Assembly: GCF_002163675.1 (NCBI RefSeq)
Contig: NZ_CP019334.1
Location: 3,639,501 to 3,703,500, forward strand
Source: Polaribacter sp. SA4-12
GTDB taxonomy: Bacteria; Bacteroidota; Bacteroidia; Flavobacteriales; Flavobacteriaceae
DNA: 64,000 bases
Direction of reading: 5' to 3'
Position numbers and translations under genes: made by a program. This document shows, piece by piece, positions 55,825 through 64,000 of the stretch. The first letter of the stretch is position 1, and the number at the start of each line of letters is the position of its first letter. Below the pieces are notes generated by a model. The model was not told the origin of the DNA, made no database searches, and saw only the letters and a list, made by a program, of their open reading frames with translations.

Positions 55825-57150
55825 TTATTTTTTTTCTAGTTTAATTCTCAAATTACATGCATGTCCACGATGAACACCATTTACCTTTATCCCTAGTGCT
55901 CCATATAAGAAGGTGGGTACTCCATCTTCAACCAATAATTGTGGTCGTTCAACTTTATATTCGGTTCGTGTACCATCGGTTTTTAAAATTTTACTAGGTA
56001 AAACCAGCGGGTGTTTTGCCTGTGCCCAGTCATATCCATTGTTCGACTCCATAAGGGCGAGGGCACCCCAATCGCCCGTGAATTTACCTTTGATATCGGT
56101 AACAATTGCATAATATTTTCCGTTAAGGCTAAAAACAAAAGGGTCCTCAGCAATCATGTGTTCATCCTCCGATCCTTTCATTTCAAAAATTGTTTCATCA
56201 TGTTTAGTAAATGGTCCCTTAGGATTATCAGCAAAAGCTACCATATAGCGTACGCGACTTCCTTTAGAAACGTGCCAAGTATCGTCACTTTCCATATCTA
56301 CTGGTTTCCACCCTTCGTGCTTTCCAACGGCTTTGTAAACTGCAAATATTTTTCCATCAGGGGCAATGTTTATGGCAGGATTCGATGTTATTAAAGCATC
56401 TGGTGCTGTTGGGTTATCGCTAACATCAATAACGGGTTTGTTTAAACGATTCCAAGGGCCAGCTGGATTTTCAGACCAAGCCACACCTATTCTTTGACCA
56501 TTTCTGTATTTCCACCAATCCTTGTTTTTCATGGATGTGGGTTGTACAGCCTCAACAGACGATGTTGTTCCCATGTAATACAAATAATATTTACCATCTT
56601 TTTTAAAGACCGTGGGATTATGGGTTGTTGTTCCATCCCAAAATTCTTTACCTCGGGCTGGTAGCGCAACATTTACATGTTTATAAGGGCCTTCGGCTTT
56701 ATCTGCAATAGCATAAGCTACTTCCGAATCGGTTACCCAACCCATGTGCCCTAACTCGTATTTCCAACGGGAATAGTACATGTGATATAAGCCATCGTTG
56801 CCCTTCACTGTTGATGCTCCCCAAATGTGATAGTTGGAATCGATAAATTTATATTCCTCTGGGACAGGTTGTACCATGGCTCCAATGTTTAGTTCTGGTT
56901 TGGGGTCTTTTTCTAAAATATCTTTAGAGGTAATTGTCTCCCAATTAACTAAGTCTTTATTTTTATGAATTGGCAAGCCAGGAAACCATTCAAAACTCGA
57001 ATTGACCATATAATAGGTGTCTCCAACTCTGCAAATAGATGGGGCGGGGTAAAACCCAGGTAATATGGGATTTTTAAATGTATTGGGAGTTTGAGCACTA
57101 ATGTTGCTGAAACTAATTGTTAACAGGATAAAAGCAAGTAGTTTGTTCAT
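55825..57150 (-). CDS. GH43-like five-bladed propeller glycosidase lacking the usual base
   Basis: A 441-residue protein with signal peptide (NISAQ) and a strong GH43 start: [18 protein letters not shown] followed by [20 protein letters not shown]. The catalytic base Asp normally found in YPDPS is Ala36 (TAC CCC GCC CCA on the coding strand). Some GH43 subfamilies are known to lack the canonical base and still act. EWFPG and RPQLL are otherwise typical. It may act on a xylan- or galactan-type side chain, use another base, or be a binding protein. Confidence 0.82.
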   Translation of the reverse strand: MNKLLAFILLTISFSNISAQTPNTFKNPILPGFYPAPSICRVGDTYYMVNSSFEWFPGLPIHKNKDLVNWETITSKDILEKDPKPELNIGAMVQPVPEEYKFIDSNYHIWGASTVKGNDGLYHMYYSRWKYELGHMGWVTDSEVAYAIADKAEGPYKHVNVALPARGKEFWDGTTTHNPTVFKKDGKYYLYYMGTTSSVEAVQPTSMKNKDWWKYRNGQRIGVAWSENPAGPWNRLNKPVIDVSDNPTAPDALITSNPAINIAPDGKIFAVYKAVGKHEGWKPVDMESDDTWHVSKGSRVRYMVAFADNPKGPFTKHDETIFEMKGSEDEHMIAEDPFVFSLNGKYYAIVTDIKGKFTGDWGALALMESNNGYDWAQAKHPLVLPSKILKTDGTRTEYKVERPQLLVEDGVPTFLYGALGIKVNGVHRGHACNLRIKLEKK

Positions 57151-57156
57151 ATTATT

Positions 57157-57360
57157 TTATTTAATCAATACCTCAAAAATGACAGCAGTAACATTATCAG
57201 AAGGATGCTGTACTTCAATCACTAAACCTTGAGTTTTTATTTCAGTACCCAGTATTGTGATATTAATAATTTGATAGTAGTCGACACTTATTCAATCACT
57301 TCTTTCACTTATTCAATATATATCACTTGCTTATATCGAATGTCTTCGCTTTATACCTGA
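57157..57360 (-). pseudogene. Remnants of degraded genes, including a GH3-like C-terminus
   Basis: Between the GH120 and GH43 genes two short coding remnants persist. One ends at 57157 and reads GTEIKTQGLVIEVQHPSDN toward a normal-looking C-terminus that I do not recognise. The other (57309-57347) reads EDIRYKQVIYIE before a stop; this matches the final residues EDIRLKQIINVK of the GH3 at 45946, and a one-base shift upstream restores SGIK as in the GH3. They look like the tails of genes deleted from this operon. Confidence 0.5.
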
Positions 57361-57374
57361 AGTTAATTTTCTAA

Positions 57375-59309
57375 TTACCACACTTTAATTTTAGTAGTTG
57401 AAATATTAATATTTGAAAAAGGACCGGGAAGTAATTTATCAGTTGAACGCGTATTACCCCAATAATCTTGGTTAACAGACAAAGGAGAACCATCGGTGTT
57501 TTCATAAGCCGCCTTTGAAATTTGTGTTTTCCCTAACAAAGAAGTTGTAACGAATTGTTTATCCACAATAGGTAAAAGCTCACTCAAATTAATGTTTAAA
57601 TAAATATTACCATCTTCTTGCACCATTTTTAATTCTGGATTAAAATTCTGTTTGTTTATAAAGCTTTCTTCGCTTTTATATGGAAGTGCACCATTAAAAT
57701 AAACATTATTATTAACAAAAGACGGAATAATTATTTTTCGCTTTTTAGGACTTTCCCAAGCCAATTGTAAAGAATCGTTAAGTGTTGACAAACCATAAAG
57801 ATTAACATTTATTTTATTATTACCCTTGCCAACTCCAATGCCGACAAAAATATTGTTGTAAAAACGATTGTCTCCCGAAGAAATTCCAGAAACGCCGGCT
57901 ATTTCGGTAGAGTGGGGCAGTTGATAAGGTGTAAACCTGTTAGGTTCTGCCCAAATTTTTGTTTCACCAGCAAATAGATTGTGTACAAAAGCACCTCCGC
58001 TCGATTGATTAACAAGGCCTACTTTAGATAATAGAATATTGTTGTCTACAAGGTATGGTCCATGGTTTACTTCGAAGTACATATCTTCCCGGTCGTTGTT
58101 GTACATCAAATTTTGAGATATACGAACTCCTTGTGTCATCCAATCTAACCAGTACCCTCTACCACAATCATTCACTCTGTTTTTTCGAAGTACCAAATCG
58201 ATTCCCCCATGAATTTTTACTCCTGCTAATTCTGCACCGGCAAATTGCCTTTTTGTCCAAATATGGTGAATGTGATTATTTTCAATAATACTAAAAGCAG
58301 CACCAAAGCTTCCACAAATACCCGTTTGCTCACAATTATAAATTTCATTATTTCGTACAATATGTGAACCTATATTTTTTTTATTCCATCCTGCACGTAG
58401 AGCATTAAAAGTTACTTCTAAATAATGAACTGAACCATCAATACTTGGGTCGGCTAACCATACATTATGGCCTGTGCTTTTCTCCTTCCCTAAGGTTATT
58501 CCCGAGCATCTGGAGTCGTGAATCTTATTATTTTCAATAATCCATCCTTTATTCCAGTGTGTAGCAATCATCCCTATTTGTTCTGCTGTTGGGGCTGCCC
58601 ACTGAGTTGCTGCCTGACTAACATCAAATCCACTAATTGTTATGTAATTTATACCAGGTTTACTTGGGTAAATACAAGTTTTACGAACATTAATTTCTAT
58701 AAGTTCTTTATTAGGATTGAAATTGTGAAAATTAGCCCAAATAGTTGTGTTCTCAGAATCACTTTCGCAATACCAGGTATAGCCTGATCCTAATTTTTTG
58801 CTTTTATGGGTGTCATTTGAGTTTAATACCAAGTCTAATTTTTCTTTTTCGAACAGAGATTTTCCATTTAAATAGACATCACCGGTGTGATGAATTCGTC
58901 CCCAATCCTTAAACCAATCACCCATAATGGTGTCTTTATATGGATTATAATCTTTAAAGAAAGTATTTGGAATTTTAACTCTCCAAACACCATTTTCCAC
59001 TTTTTTCCAACCTGAGATTACTTCTGAACCTTTAATCTCAACTTTTTCTCCTGTGGCAGCACGATATACAATTCTTTCATTATCACTTAAACCACCTCGA
59101 AGGGGATTAACCCATTCGCGATAAATTCCTTCGTGTACAGTAATTGTATCACCGGGATTTGCAATGTTAGCAGCTGATTGTATGGTTAAAAATGGAGACT
59201 CTTGCGTGCCTAGATTTTTGTTGTTACCAGTCTTTGATACATGATATTCCGTAGCAAATATGGCTAAAGGCGTTATAAATGCGAGGATAAAAATAAATAG
59301 TTTGTTCAT
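57375..59309 (-). CDS. GH120 beta-xylosidase-like parallel beta-helix protein
   Basis: I start at 59309, where MNKLFIFILAF begins a signal peptide; the in-frame extension to 59360 would precede it. The 644-residue protein follows the GH120 family from end to end: EYHVSKTGNN, GDTITVHEGIYREWVNP, WLDWMTQGVRISQN, FEVNHGPYLVDNN and HSTEIAGVSG. Counterparts of the reported catalytic residues are present as Glu360, Asp389 and Glu413. GH120 enzymes are exo-beta-xylosidases with a beta-helix fold. This is the clearest substrate clue for region 4, pointing to beta-linked xylose. Confidence 0.85.
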   Translation of the reverse strand: MNKLFIFILAFITPLAIFATEYHVSKTGNNKNLGTQESPFLTIQSAANIANPGDTITVHEGIYREWVNPLRGGLSDNERIVYRAATGEKVEIKGSEVISGWKKVENGVWRVKIPNTFFKDYNPYKDTIMGDWFKDWGRIHHTGDVYLNGKSLFEKEKLDLVLNSNDTHKSKKLGSGYTWYCESDSENTTIWANFHNFNPNKELIEINVRKTCIYPSKPGINYITISGFDVSQAATQWAAPTAEQIGMIATHWNKGWIIENNKIHDSRCSGITLGKEKSTGHNVWLADPSIDGSVHYLEVTFNALRAGWNKKNIGSHIVRNNEIYNCEQTGICGSFGAAFSIIENNHIHHIWTKRQFAGAELAGVKIHGGIDLVLRKNRVNDCGRGYWLDWMTQGVRISQNLMYNNDREDMYFEVNHGPYLVDNNILLSKVGLVNQSSGGAFVHNLFAGETKIWAEPNRFTPYQLPHSTEIAGVSGISSGDNRFYNNIFVGIGVGKGNNKINVNLYGLSTLNDSLQLAWESPKKRKIIIPSFVNNNVYFNGALPYKSEESFINKQNFNPELKMVQEDGNIYLNINLSELLPIVDKQFVTTSLLGKTQISKAAYENTDGSPLSVNQDYWGNTRSTDKLLPGPFSNINISTTKIKVW

Positions 59310-59319
59310 GTTTATATAG

Positions 59320-61152
59320 TTATTGGTTTGATTTAAAAACTGCAAATTCAGAAATTCCAATTTTTTTAGCTCGTTGTGTGTAGGTTTTTAGAATAGTGAA
59401 TTTAACCCATTTTACATTTTTTGTTGGAAAATTAATTTGCAGTCCTTCACATGCAGAGGTTGGTAGTTCTTTATCGATATGAATAAAAGTACCGTCGCTA
59501 AATGTTAGCAAACCTGATAGAACAGATCCATAAACATCAGGATGATCTACCAATATTATTTTATTAATATGCTGCTTTTTATCCCACTCGAGTTTTACCC
59601 ATTCGCCCGATTTATTTCCTACATTTGGCCAGGTGTTTCCGTCGAAACTTTCGAATACAGGAATTTTTTGATCTGTTATGTCAATTTTATCTGCTTGATC
59701 GTTGCTACTTAGCGTTACTTTAGCCTGTGTGGCAATATTTCCTGCATAGATATCTTCTGCTTGTTTTGTCGGATTTACCGGATCTTCTTCGTCTTTGGAT
59801 AGAAAACGTAATTCGTGTAAACTAAGTCCGTATTTTCCGCCAAAAGGTTTAAACTCCAAACTGATTCCGTTTCCGCCACTCCAAAAGTTAGCGGAATGAC
59901 AAAGCCAGGCATTTTTACCATCCGGGCTGATAAATTTACTCGGCAAATTAAGGAAATAAGACTGTTCGCCAAAGTTTTCCATGTATGTAATTATTTTCCA
60001 TGGACCTGTAATTTTATCAGATTCAAGGAAATATGAATCCATGGATGCTGTTGTAGGCCAACCGTCAGTAATACACATGATGTATTTTTTTAAGCCAGGA
60101 AAATAGGTAGCAGTAACACATCCCATGTTATTATTCCACTCCAACAAAGGTTTTATATCGTCATAATCATCACTCCAAATGGCTTTTCCTTTTAGGTCAT
60201 GTCCTGCGAAAAATTCATAGGCCTTTATGTTGTTCATTGTTTTTGGTGATGGCTTAACTCGAGAAAGGTATATCTGATCAGCTGAAATCCAGCTAAGGTT
60301 GGCGTGTTTGAATTCGGTATCTGGGCATTCATGGCTAATTTCATATTCTACACCAAACTTTTTGTGGATGCAAGGGCGAGGCTCTGGGTCATTATCTAAA
60401 GCTCCCATTCCTAACAAATAAGCTTTTCCGTCAGGAGAATATTCCATGTTCTTGCCAAAATCAACAAAGTGTGGAGCGCCCATTTTTACAGCACCAAACT
60501 TCTTTTTAGGTTCTGGAAAAAGTGGTTCTTCGGGTGTAAGTGGTGAGTCGGTCCATGTCTTGCCTTTGTCGTATGATATTTGAAAACCAGGGATAGGTCC
60601 TAATACTGGCCAGTTGTATCTAAAACCGTTGTGAACAGGATTTGAATATTCTTCAGCGTTTCCAGACGTTAAACAATAGGTTGCGTAATACCAAATACCG
60701 TCATATATTAGGGATCCTGCTGGGTATCTGCCTTGGTAAGGTATTGCTTCAGCCTTTTTGGGATATGATGTATTTCTTATGTCTAAACGCAAAGGATCAT
60801 CTCCTTTTATTACTGCATGTCCGGTTACTATATTAGTGGGATCTTTTTTATTATATGAAGTACTACGTATTTGATCTGTTACTCCATCTGTCCATGGAGA
60901 ATATAGGTTTCCATCTTCAGCCCATGTCGGATAAAAGGTATCGCCGCATAAATAATCACCAAACTTTCCTGAAAAGTAAACTCTGTTAAATAAATCAGAT
61001 TGTTCAAATGGGCAATCATCTGGTATTTTTGACTCCCAAACAAAACCTTCAGGCATTCTGTCAGGAATTTCGATATATTTAAACTTTACATTTTCCTGTG
61101 CTAGCAATGTATTAATAGTAAAAGATAAAAGAATAAAAAAAATAGGTTTCAT
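59320..61152 (-). CDS. Exported beta-propeller protein of unknown activity
   Basis: The start is placed at 61152 (MKPIFFILLSFTINTLLAQ, a signal peptide). The 610-residue protein has repeated blade-like motifs (WAEDGNLYSPWTDG, PAGSLIYDGIWYYATY, ISYDKGKTWTDSP, YFLESDKITGPWKI), similar to DUF4185-type and sialidase-like propellers. The C-terminal ~130 residues (AKVTLSSNDQADKI, FESFDGNTWPNVG) look like a discoidin-type domain. I do not recognise a numbered family. Lying 10 bases before the GH120 start, it probably processes the same glycan. Confidence 0.68.
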   Translation of the reverse strand: MKPIFFILLSFTINTLLAQENVKFKYIEIPDRMPEGFVWESKIPDDCPFEQSDLFNRVYFSGKFGDYLCGDTFYPTWAEDGNLYSPWTDGVTDQIRSTSYNKKDPTNIVTGHAVIKGDDPLRLDIRNTSYPKKAEAIPYQGRYPAGSLIYDGIWYYATYCLTSGNAEEYSNPVHNGFRYNWPVLGPIPGFQISYDKGKTWTDSPLTPEEPLFPEPKKKFGAVKMGAPHFVDFGKNMEYSPDGKAYLLGMGALDNDPEPRPCIHKKFGVEYEISHECPDTEFKHANLSWISADQIYLSRVKPSPKTMNNIKAYEFFAGHDLKGKAIWSDDYDDIKPLLEWNNNMGCVTATYFPGLKKYIMCITDGWPTTASMDSYFLESDKITGPWKIITYMENFGEQSYFLNLPSKFISPDGKNAWLCHSANFWSGGNGISLEFKPFGGKYGLSLHELRFLSKDEEDPVNPTKQAEDIYAGNIATQAKVTLSSNDQADKIDITDQKIPVFESFDGNTWPNVGNKSGEWVKLEWDKKQHINKIILVDHPDVYGSVLSGLLTFSDGTFIHIDKELPTSACEGLQINFPTKNVKWVKFTILKTYTQRAKKIGISEFAVFKSNQ

Positions 61153-61162
61153 GTTTTTTAGA

Positions 61163-61456
61163 TTATTGATTAAATTCTTTAAGCGGAGGTTGATTGTTAA
61201 ATCCAAACATATTATCTCTACCGTAGGCTCCGCAAATATCAATACCCATAATTTTCGCTAGGTCATCATCAATTTCGCCTAACATTTGATACGGTTCTAT
61301 TACCCGTACAGGTTTATTGTCTAACCCATAGTAATTGCGGAGATTTTCTATCGCTAGTACATGGATACCAGTAACTGCAGTTCCTCCAAAATCTACAACC
61401 AACGAGTCTGGTTCGTTATGATTTATTGTCTGTTTAAATCTTTCTTTCGAATTCAT
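61163..61456 (-). pseudogene. Truncated UroD-fold methyltransferase-like gene
   Basis: A 97-residue open frame that begins like MtaA-type or related UroD-fold proteins (MNSKERFKQTINHNEPDSL, GGTAVTGIHVLAIENLRNYYG) and ends after about one quarter of the usual length, at IDICGAYGRDNMFGFNN. The TIM barrel cannot be complete, so it is probably non-functional. It sits between the MaoC gene and the propeller gene. A full version may exist in related loci. Confidence 0.65.
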
Positions 61457-61552
61457 TACAATACTTTTTTTTCAATAAATTAACGTTTTGTACCCAATAA
61501 GCCTGTTTTTGATATTTTTAAATAGGGTTTAGGTAATGAAATTACTGTTTTA

Positions 61553-62056
61553 TTAACGAATAATATCACTAGGATTTCGATACTTTACAGTTTGCAGATG
61601 CTCGCAGTACAATACCAATTCTCCAGGTTGCTTATATATCTCGTAACTTACTGTTATAAGACCCATTTCGTCATATTTTGGCGTCTTATTTAAATGAGTT
61701 CTAACTGTATAAATAGTATCACCAATGAAAACAGGTTTAATAAATCGTAATTTATCGTAGCCGTAACTAAAGGTGTTGACATTGTTATTGGCCATTAGCC
61801 CTAATCCTAAACTAAAAACCATTGCGCCAGCTACTAATCTTTTTCCAAACAGACCTTCTTCTTCTGCAAATTTTTGGTCTCCAACATAAGGGTGCATATC
61901 TAATACCAACCCATTAAACATCATTGCTTCTCCTTCTGATATGGTTCTACTTATTGATCTGTCTTTTTGACCTATTTTAAAATCTTCATACATCCATGTC
62001 TCTGTATTGTATAATGGAATGTCTTTATGCTGTGATAATGGTGTGTTTTCTGGCAT
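61553..62056 (-). CDS. MaoC-like hot-dog protein with altered hydratase motif
   Basis: A 167-residue relative of the MaoC protein at 45365-45820; [18 protein letters not shown] matches [16 protein letters not shown] there. The catalytic region reads LDMHPYVGD: Asp53 is kept, but the position of the catalytic His is Val58, though a His is present two residues after the Asp. It might be a thioesterase or an altered hydratase. It is the second gene of the region 4 operon, 27 bases after GH29. A hot-dog CoA-type protein inside a glycosidase operon parallels the region 3 operon. Confidence 0.78.
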   Translation of the reverse strand: MPENTPLSQHKDIPLYNTETWMYEDFKIGQKDRSISRTISEGEAMMFNGLVLDMHPYVGDQKFAEEEGLFGKRLVAGAMVFSLGLGLMANNNVNTFSYGYDKLRFIKPVFIGDTIYTVRTHLNKTPKYDEMGLITVSYEIYKQPGELVLYCEHLQTVKYRNPSDIIR

Positions 62057-62082
62057 ATCTTTTAATTTATTTCTTGTTTATA

Positions 62083-63564
62083 TTAATTTATTCTAAAAAC
62101 AAAAGCGTGTTTACAAGGTTTGTTTTTTGGTAGTTGAATTTCCAATGCAGCTACCGTTTGCTTAAAAGTAATTTTAGATTCAGAGCCAATTAATTCAATC
62201 TTTTCTATTTTATCATTATAACTAGTAGAACTCAAGGATTTTATGGAAAGAATTCCAGATTCTGGCCATCCTAAAGCAATGGCGTACAATTGCCCATTAC
62301 GAGTAGTAAAACGAATATCTTCATCACCAAAACCATCAAATTTCATATCTGCTAAATGTCCTGTTTTTATTTCAGTTGGACCTTCACCATAAATAAGCCA
62401 AGGTCTACTTTCATAAATAGCTTCACCATTAAGTTTCAGCCATTTCCCCATTTCTCTTAAACGTTGCTTTTGGTCATCAGGAATAGTTCCGTTAGGATGT
62501 GGTGCAACATTTAGTAAAAGGTTACCGTTTTTACTTACAATATCTACCAAATCGTCTACCAAATTGTTTGTTGGATAGCATTTTAAATCTTTATGCCAAA
62601 TCCATTTTTGTTTTGAAATAGAATTATCGGTCAACCAAGGTTCTGGATATATTTTTGGCATACGATTACGCTCAAGATCAACTGTACCAGTTCCAAGAGG
62701 GAAGTCAGGACGTTTAAAAGTTAAAACGAATTCTTGTTCTTTTTTATCTGCAGCATTGTATGCATAAGCCATCATCTCTTTACGCACTTTTTCTGATAGA
62801 ATTTGTACTCGATTATCAAACCAAAGTAAATCGGGTGAATAACCATCTACTACTTCTTTTACTTTTTCTAACCAAACTTTTTCAAATGCTGCACTTGGCA
62901 TAGGGTTTACTTGGTAATAATTTTGACCTTCTCCTACTTGCCAAGCAGTTTCAGGAACCTTTTCTCCATATAAAGAAGCGTTATTAGGGTCAGCACAATC
63001 GGTACTTTCATCCCAAGTTGGAAACCAACCCCATAGCCATGAATGGTGAAGGCTTACTACATATTTCAATCCGCGCTTACGAATTGCTTTTTCCATTTCG
63101 GCAACAATATCGCGTTTCGGTCCTTTGTCTACAGAGTTCCATTCATTTACTTTAGAGTCCCACATAGAAAAACCATCAGCATGTTCTCCTGCAGGACCAG
63201 CAAAACGCGCACCAGCTTCTACGAATAAATCAGCCCATTCATCAGCATCAAATTTAGGAGCTTTGAAAAGTGGAACCAAGTCTTTGTAACCAAATTCTTT
63301 TGGATCCCCATAATTTTCTTTATGAGTCTTGTTGTTTGGATGGCCTTCTTTATACATATATGTTCCGTACCAGTCTGACTCATCTTTAGGAACTGAATAT
63401 ACTCCCCAATGCGTGTAAATTCCAAATTTAGCATCCCTAAACCACTCCGGGCATTCATATTGTGAAAGTGATTCCCAATTGGCTTCATATTTATCTTGCC
63501 CTAAAATAAATTGACAGCTAATCAATGAAGTAATTATAATTAATGTTTTCTTTAATTTGTTCAT
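62083..63564 (-). CDS. GH29 alpha-L-fucosidase-like enzyme
   Basis: A 493-residue protein with a signal peptide ending FILGQ. Family motifs are [38 protein letters not shown] and the nucleophile Asp250 in DLLWFDNRV, then [15 protein letters not shown]. It is closer to the GH29 of region 1 than to the one at 48672. It is the promoter-proximal gene of the minus-strand operon and is divergent from an AraC regulator. Exo-removal of alpha-L-fucose or alpha-L-galactose is inferred. Confidence 0.9.
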   Translation of the reverse strand: MNKLKKTLIIITSLISCQFILGQDKYEANWESLSQYECPEWFRDAKFGIYTHWGVYSVPKDESDWYGTYMYKEGHPNNKTHKENYGDPKEFGYKDLVPLFKAPKFDADEWADLFVEAGARFAGPAGEHADGFSMWDSKVNEWNSVDKGPKRDIVAEMEKAIRKRGLKYVVSLHHSWLWGWFPTWDESTDCADPNNASLYGEKVPETAWQVGEGQNYYQVNPMPSAAFEKVWLEKVKEVVDGYSPDLLWFDNRVQILSEKVRKEMMAYAYNAADKKEQEFVLTFKRPDFPLGTGTVDLERNRMPKIYPEPWLTDNSISKQKWIWHKDLKCYPTNNLVDDLVDIVSKNGNLLLNVAPHPNGTIPDDQKQRLREMGKWLKLNGEAIYESRPWLIYGEGPTEIKTGHLADMKFDGFGDEDIRFTTRNGQLYAIALGWPESGILSIKSLSSTSYNDKIEKIELIGSESKITFKQTVAALEIQLPKNKPCKHAFVFRIN

Positions 63565-63724
63565 GTTTCAAGTCTTTTAATACTCATTAACAAAGGTAAA
63601 TGTTATTAAGAATTCCAAATTGAACAAATTCTTTTAAAAATTTAACAAAACCGATATTACTATTGAGTTAAGATCAAATTATTTATAATTATATTTACAT
63701 GTTAATATAATTGTAACAGTAATA

Positions 63725-64000
63725 ATGGATAATATTGGTCTTTTAAAAAAACTATCATTCAATGTGTCTTTTGTTGAACATTGTCGACTTGGTGAGGAGT
63801 GGGACTATTCAAATATCATTAGTCCATTTACACGATTATATCTTATTACAAATGGCGAAGCTTATATCTATTTAAAGGATCAAAAAATCAAACTTCGAAA
63901 AGGTTATTTATACTTAATTCCAAGTTTTCAACAGTGTAGCTATAAATGTAATGATTTTATGGAGCAATATTATACTACATTTACTATTCGACTACCTAAT
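63725..64000 (+). CDS. AraC-family regulator, N-terminal part
   Basis: Ninety-two codons remain before the window ends. The reading begins MDNIGLLKKLSFNVSFVEHC and continues with SPFTRLYLITNGEAYIYLKD and KGYLYLIPSFQQCSYKC, a cupin-type sugar sensor as in AraC regulators. It differs from the two AraC proteins at 4986 and 28823. The DNA-binding domain lies outside. Divergent position suggests control of the region 4 operon. Confidence 0.72.
   Translation, partial: MDNIGLLKKLSFNVSFVEHCRLGEEWDYSNIISPFTRLYLITNGEAYIYLKDQKIKLRKGYLYLIPSFQQCSYKCNDFMEQYYTTFTIRLPN

Overview
The window looks like chromosomal DNA of a marine Flavobacteriaceae-type Bacteroidota (Polaribacter, Formosa or Zobellia-like). 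It is very A+T-rich, has many lipoprotein signal peptides, has type IX secretion (T9SS) C-terminal sorting domains on exported enzymes, and is dominated by glycoside hydrolases and formylglycine sulfatases typical of red-algal galactan degraders. No rRNA, tRNA, CRISPR array, insertion sequence or SusC/SusD pair was recognised, so the outer-membrane importer for these loci must lie elsewhere.

Region 1 (1-29.7 kb) reads as an agar/porphyran utilisation locus. A lactonase, a zinc alcohol dehydrogenase, tagaturonate reductase (UxaB) and altronate dehydratase (UxaA) form a plausible route L-galactono-lactone > L-galactonate > D-tagaturonate > D-altronate > KDG, which fits the L-galactose of porphyran. 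Around it are three GH86 enzymes, two GH16 enzymes, a GH29, a DUF5060/DUF4038-type hydrolase, an SGNH esterase, two S1-type sulfatases, an unclassified large hydrolase, a kelch lipoprotein, two related AraC regulators and one frameshifted pseudogene.

Region 2 (29.8-34.5 kb) is the most unusual part. It is a five-gene, translationally coupled operon encoding two UroD-fold (MtaA/CmuA-type) methyltransferases, a corrinoid protein, a CobW-type GTPase and a MetH-activation-domain protein. Together they look like a complete corrinoid methyl-transfer and reactivation system. Its position beside a porphyran locus suggests O-demethylation of a methylated sugar such as 6-O-methyl-D-galactose, which in described marine Bacteroidota is done by a cytochrome P450. 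The substrate and methyl acceptor are inference only.

Region 3 (34.5-45.9 kb) holds a Cys-rich repeat lipoprotein, an IclR regulator and a nine-gene operon: a RhaT-type permease, two solute-binding-protein homologues with no signal peptide, two CaiB/BaiF CoA-transferases, a Gfo/Idh/MocA oxidoreductase, a zinc dehydrogenase, an SDR and a MaoC hydratase. I do not recognise a described pathway with this gene set. It suggests a CoA-dependent route for a sugar or sugar acid.

Region 4 (45.9-64 kb) is a second polysaccharide locus on the minus strand: GH3, GH29, GH31, GH28-like, sulfatase, GH43-like, GH120, a beta-propeller protein, a truncated UroD-like gene, a second MaoC protein and another GH29, with a divergent AraC regulator running off the end. 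GH120, GH43 and GH31 together suggest a xylose-containing sulfated glycan. Part of this region is visibly richer in G+C than the rest and carries gene remnants, which suggests transfer and erosion.
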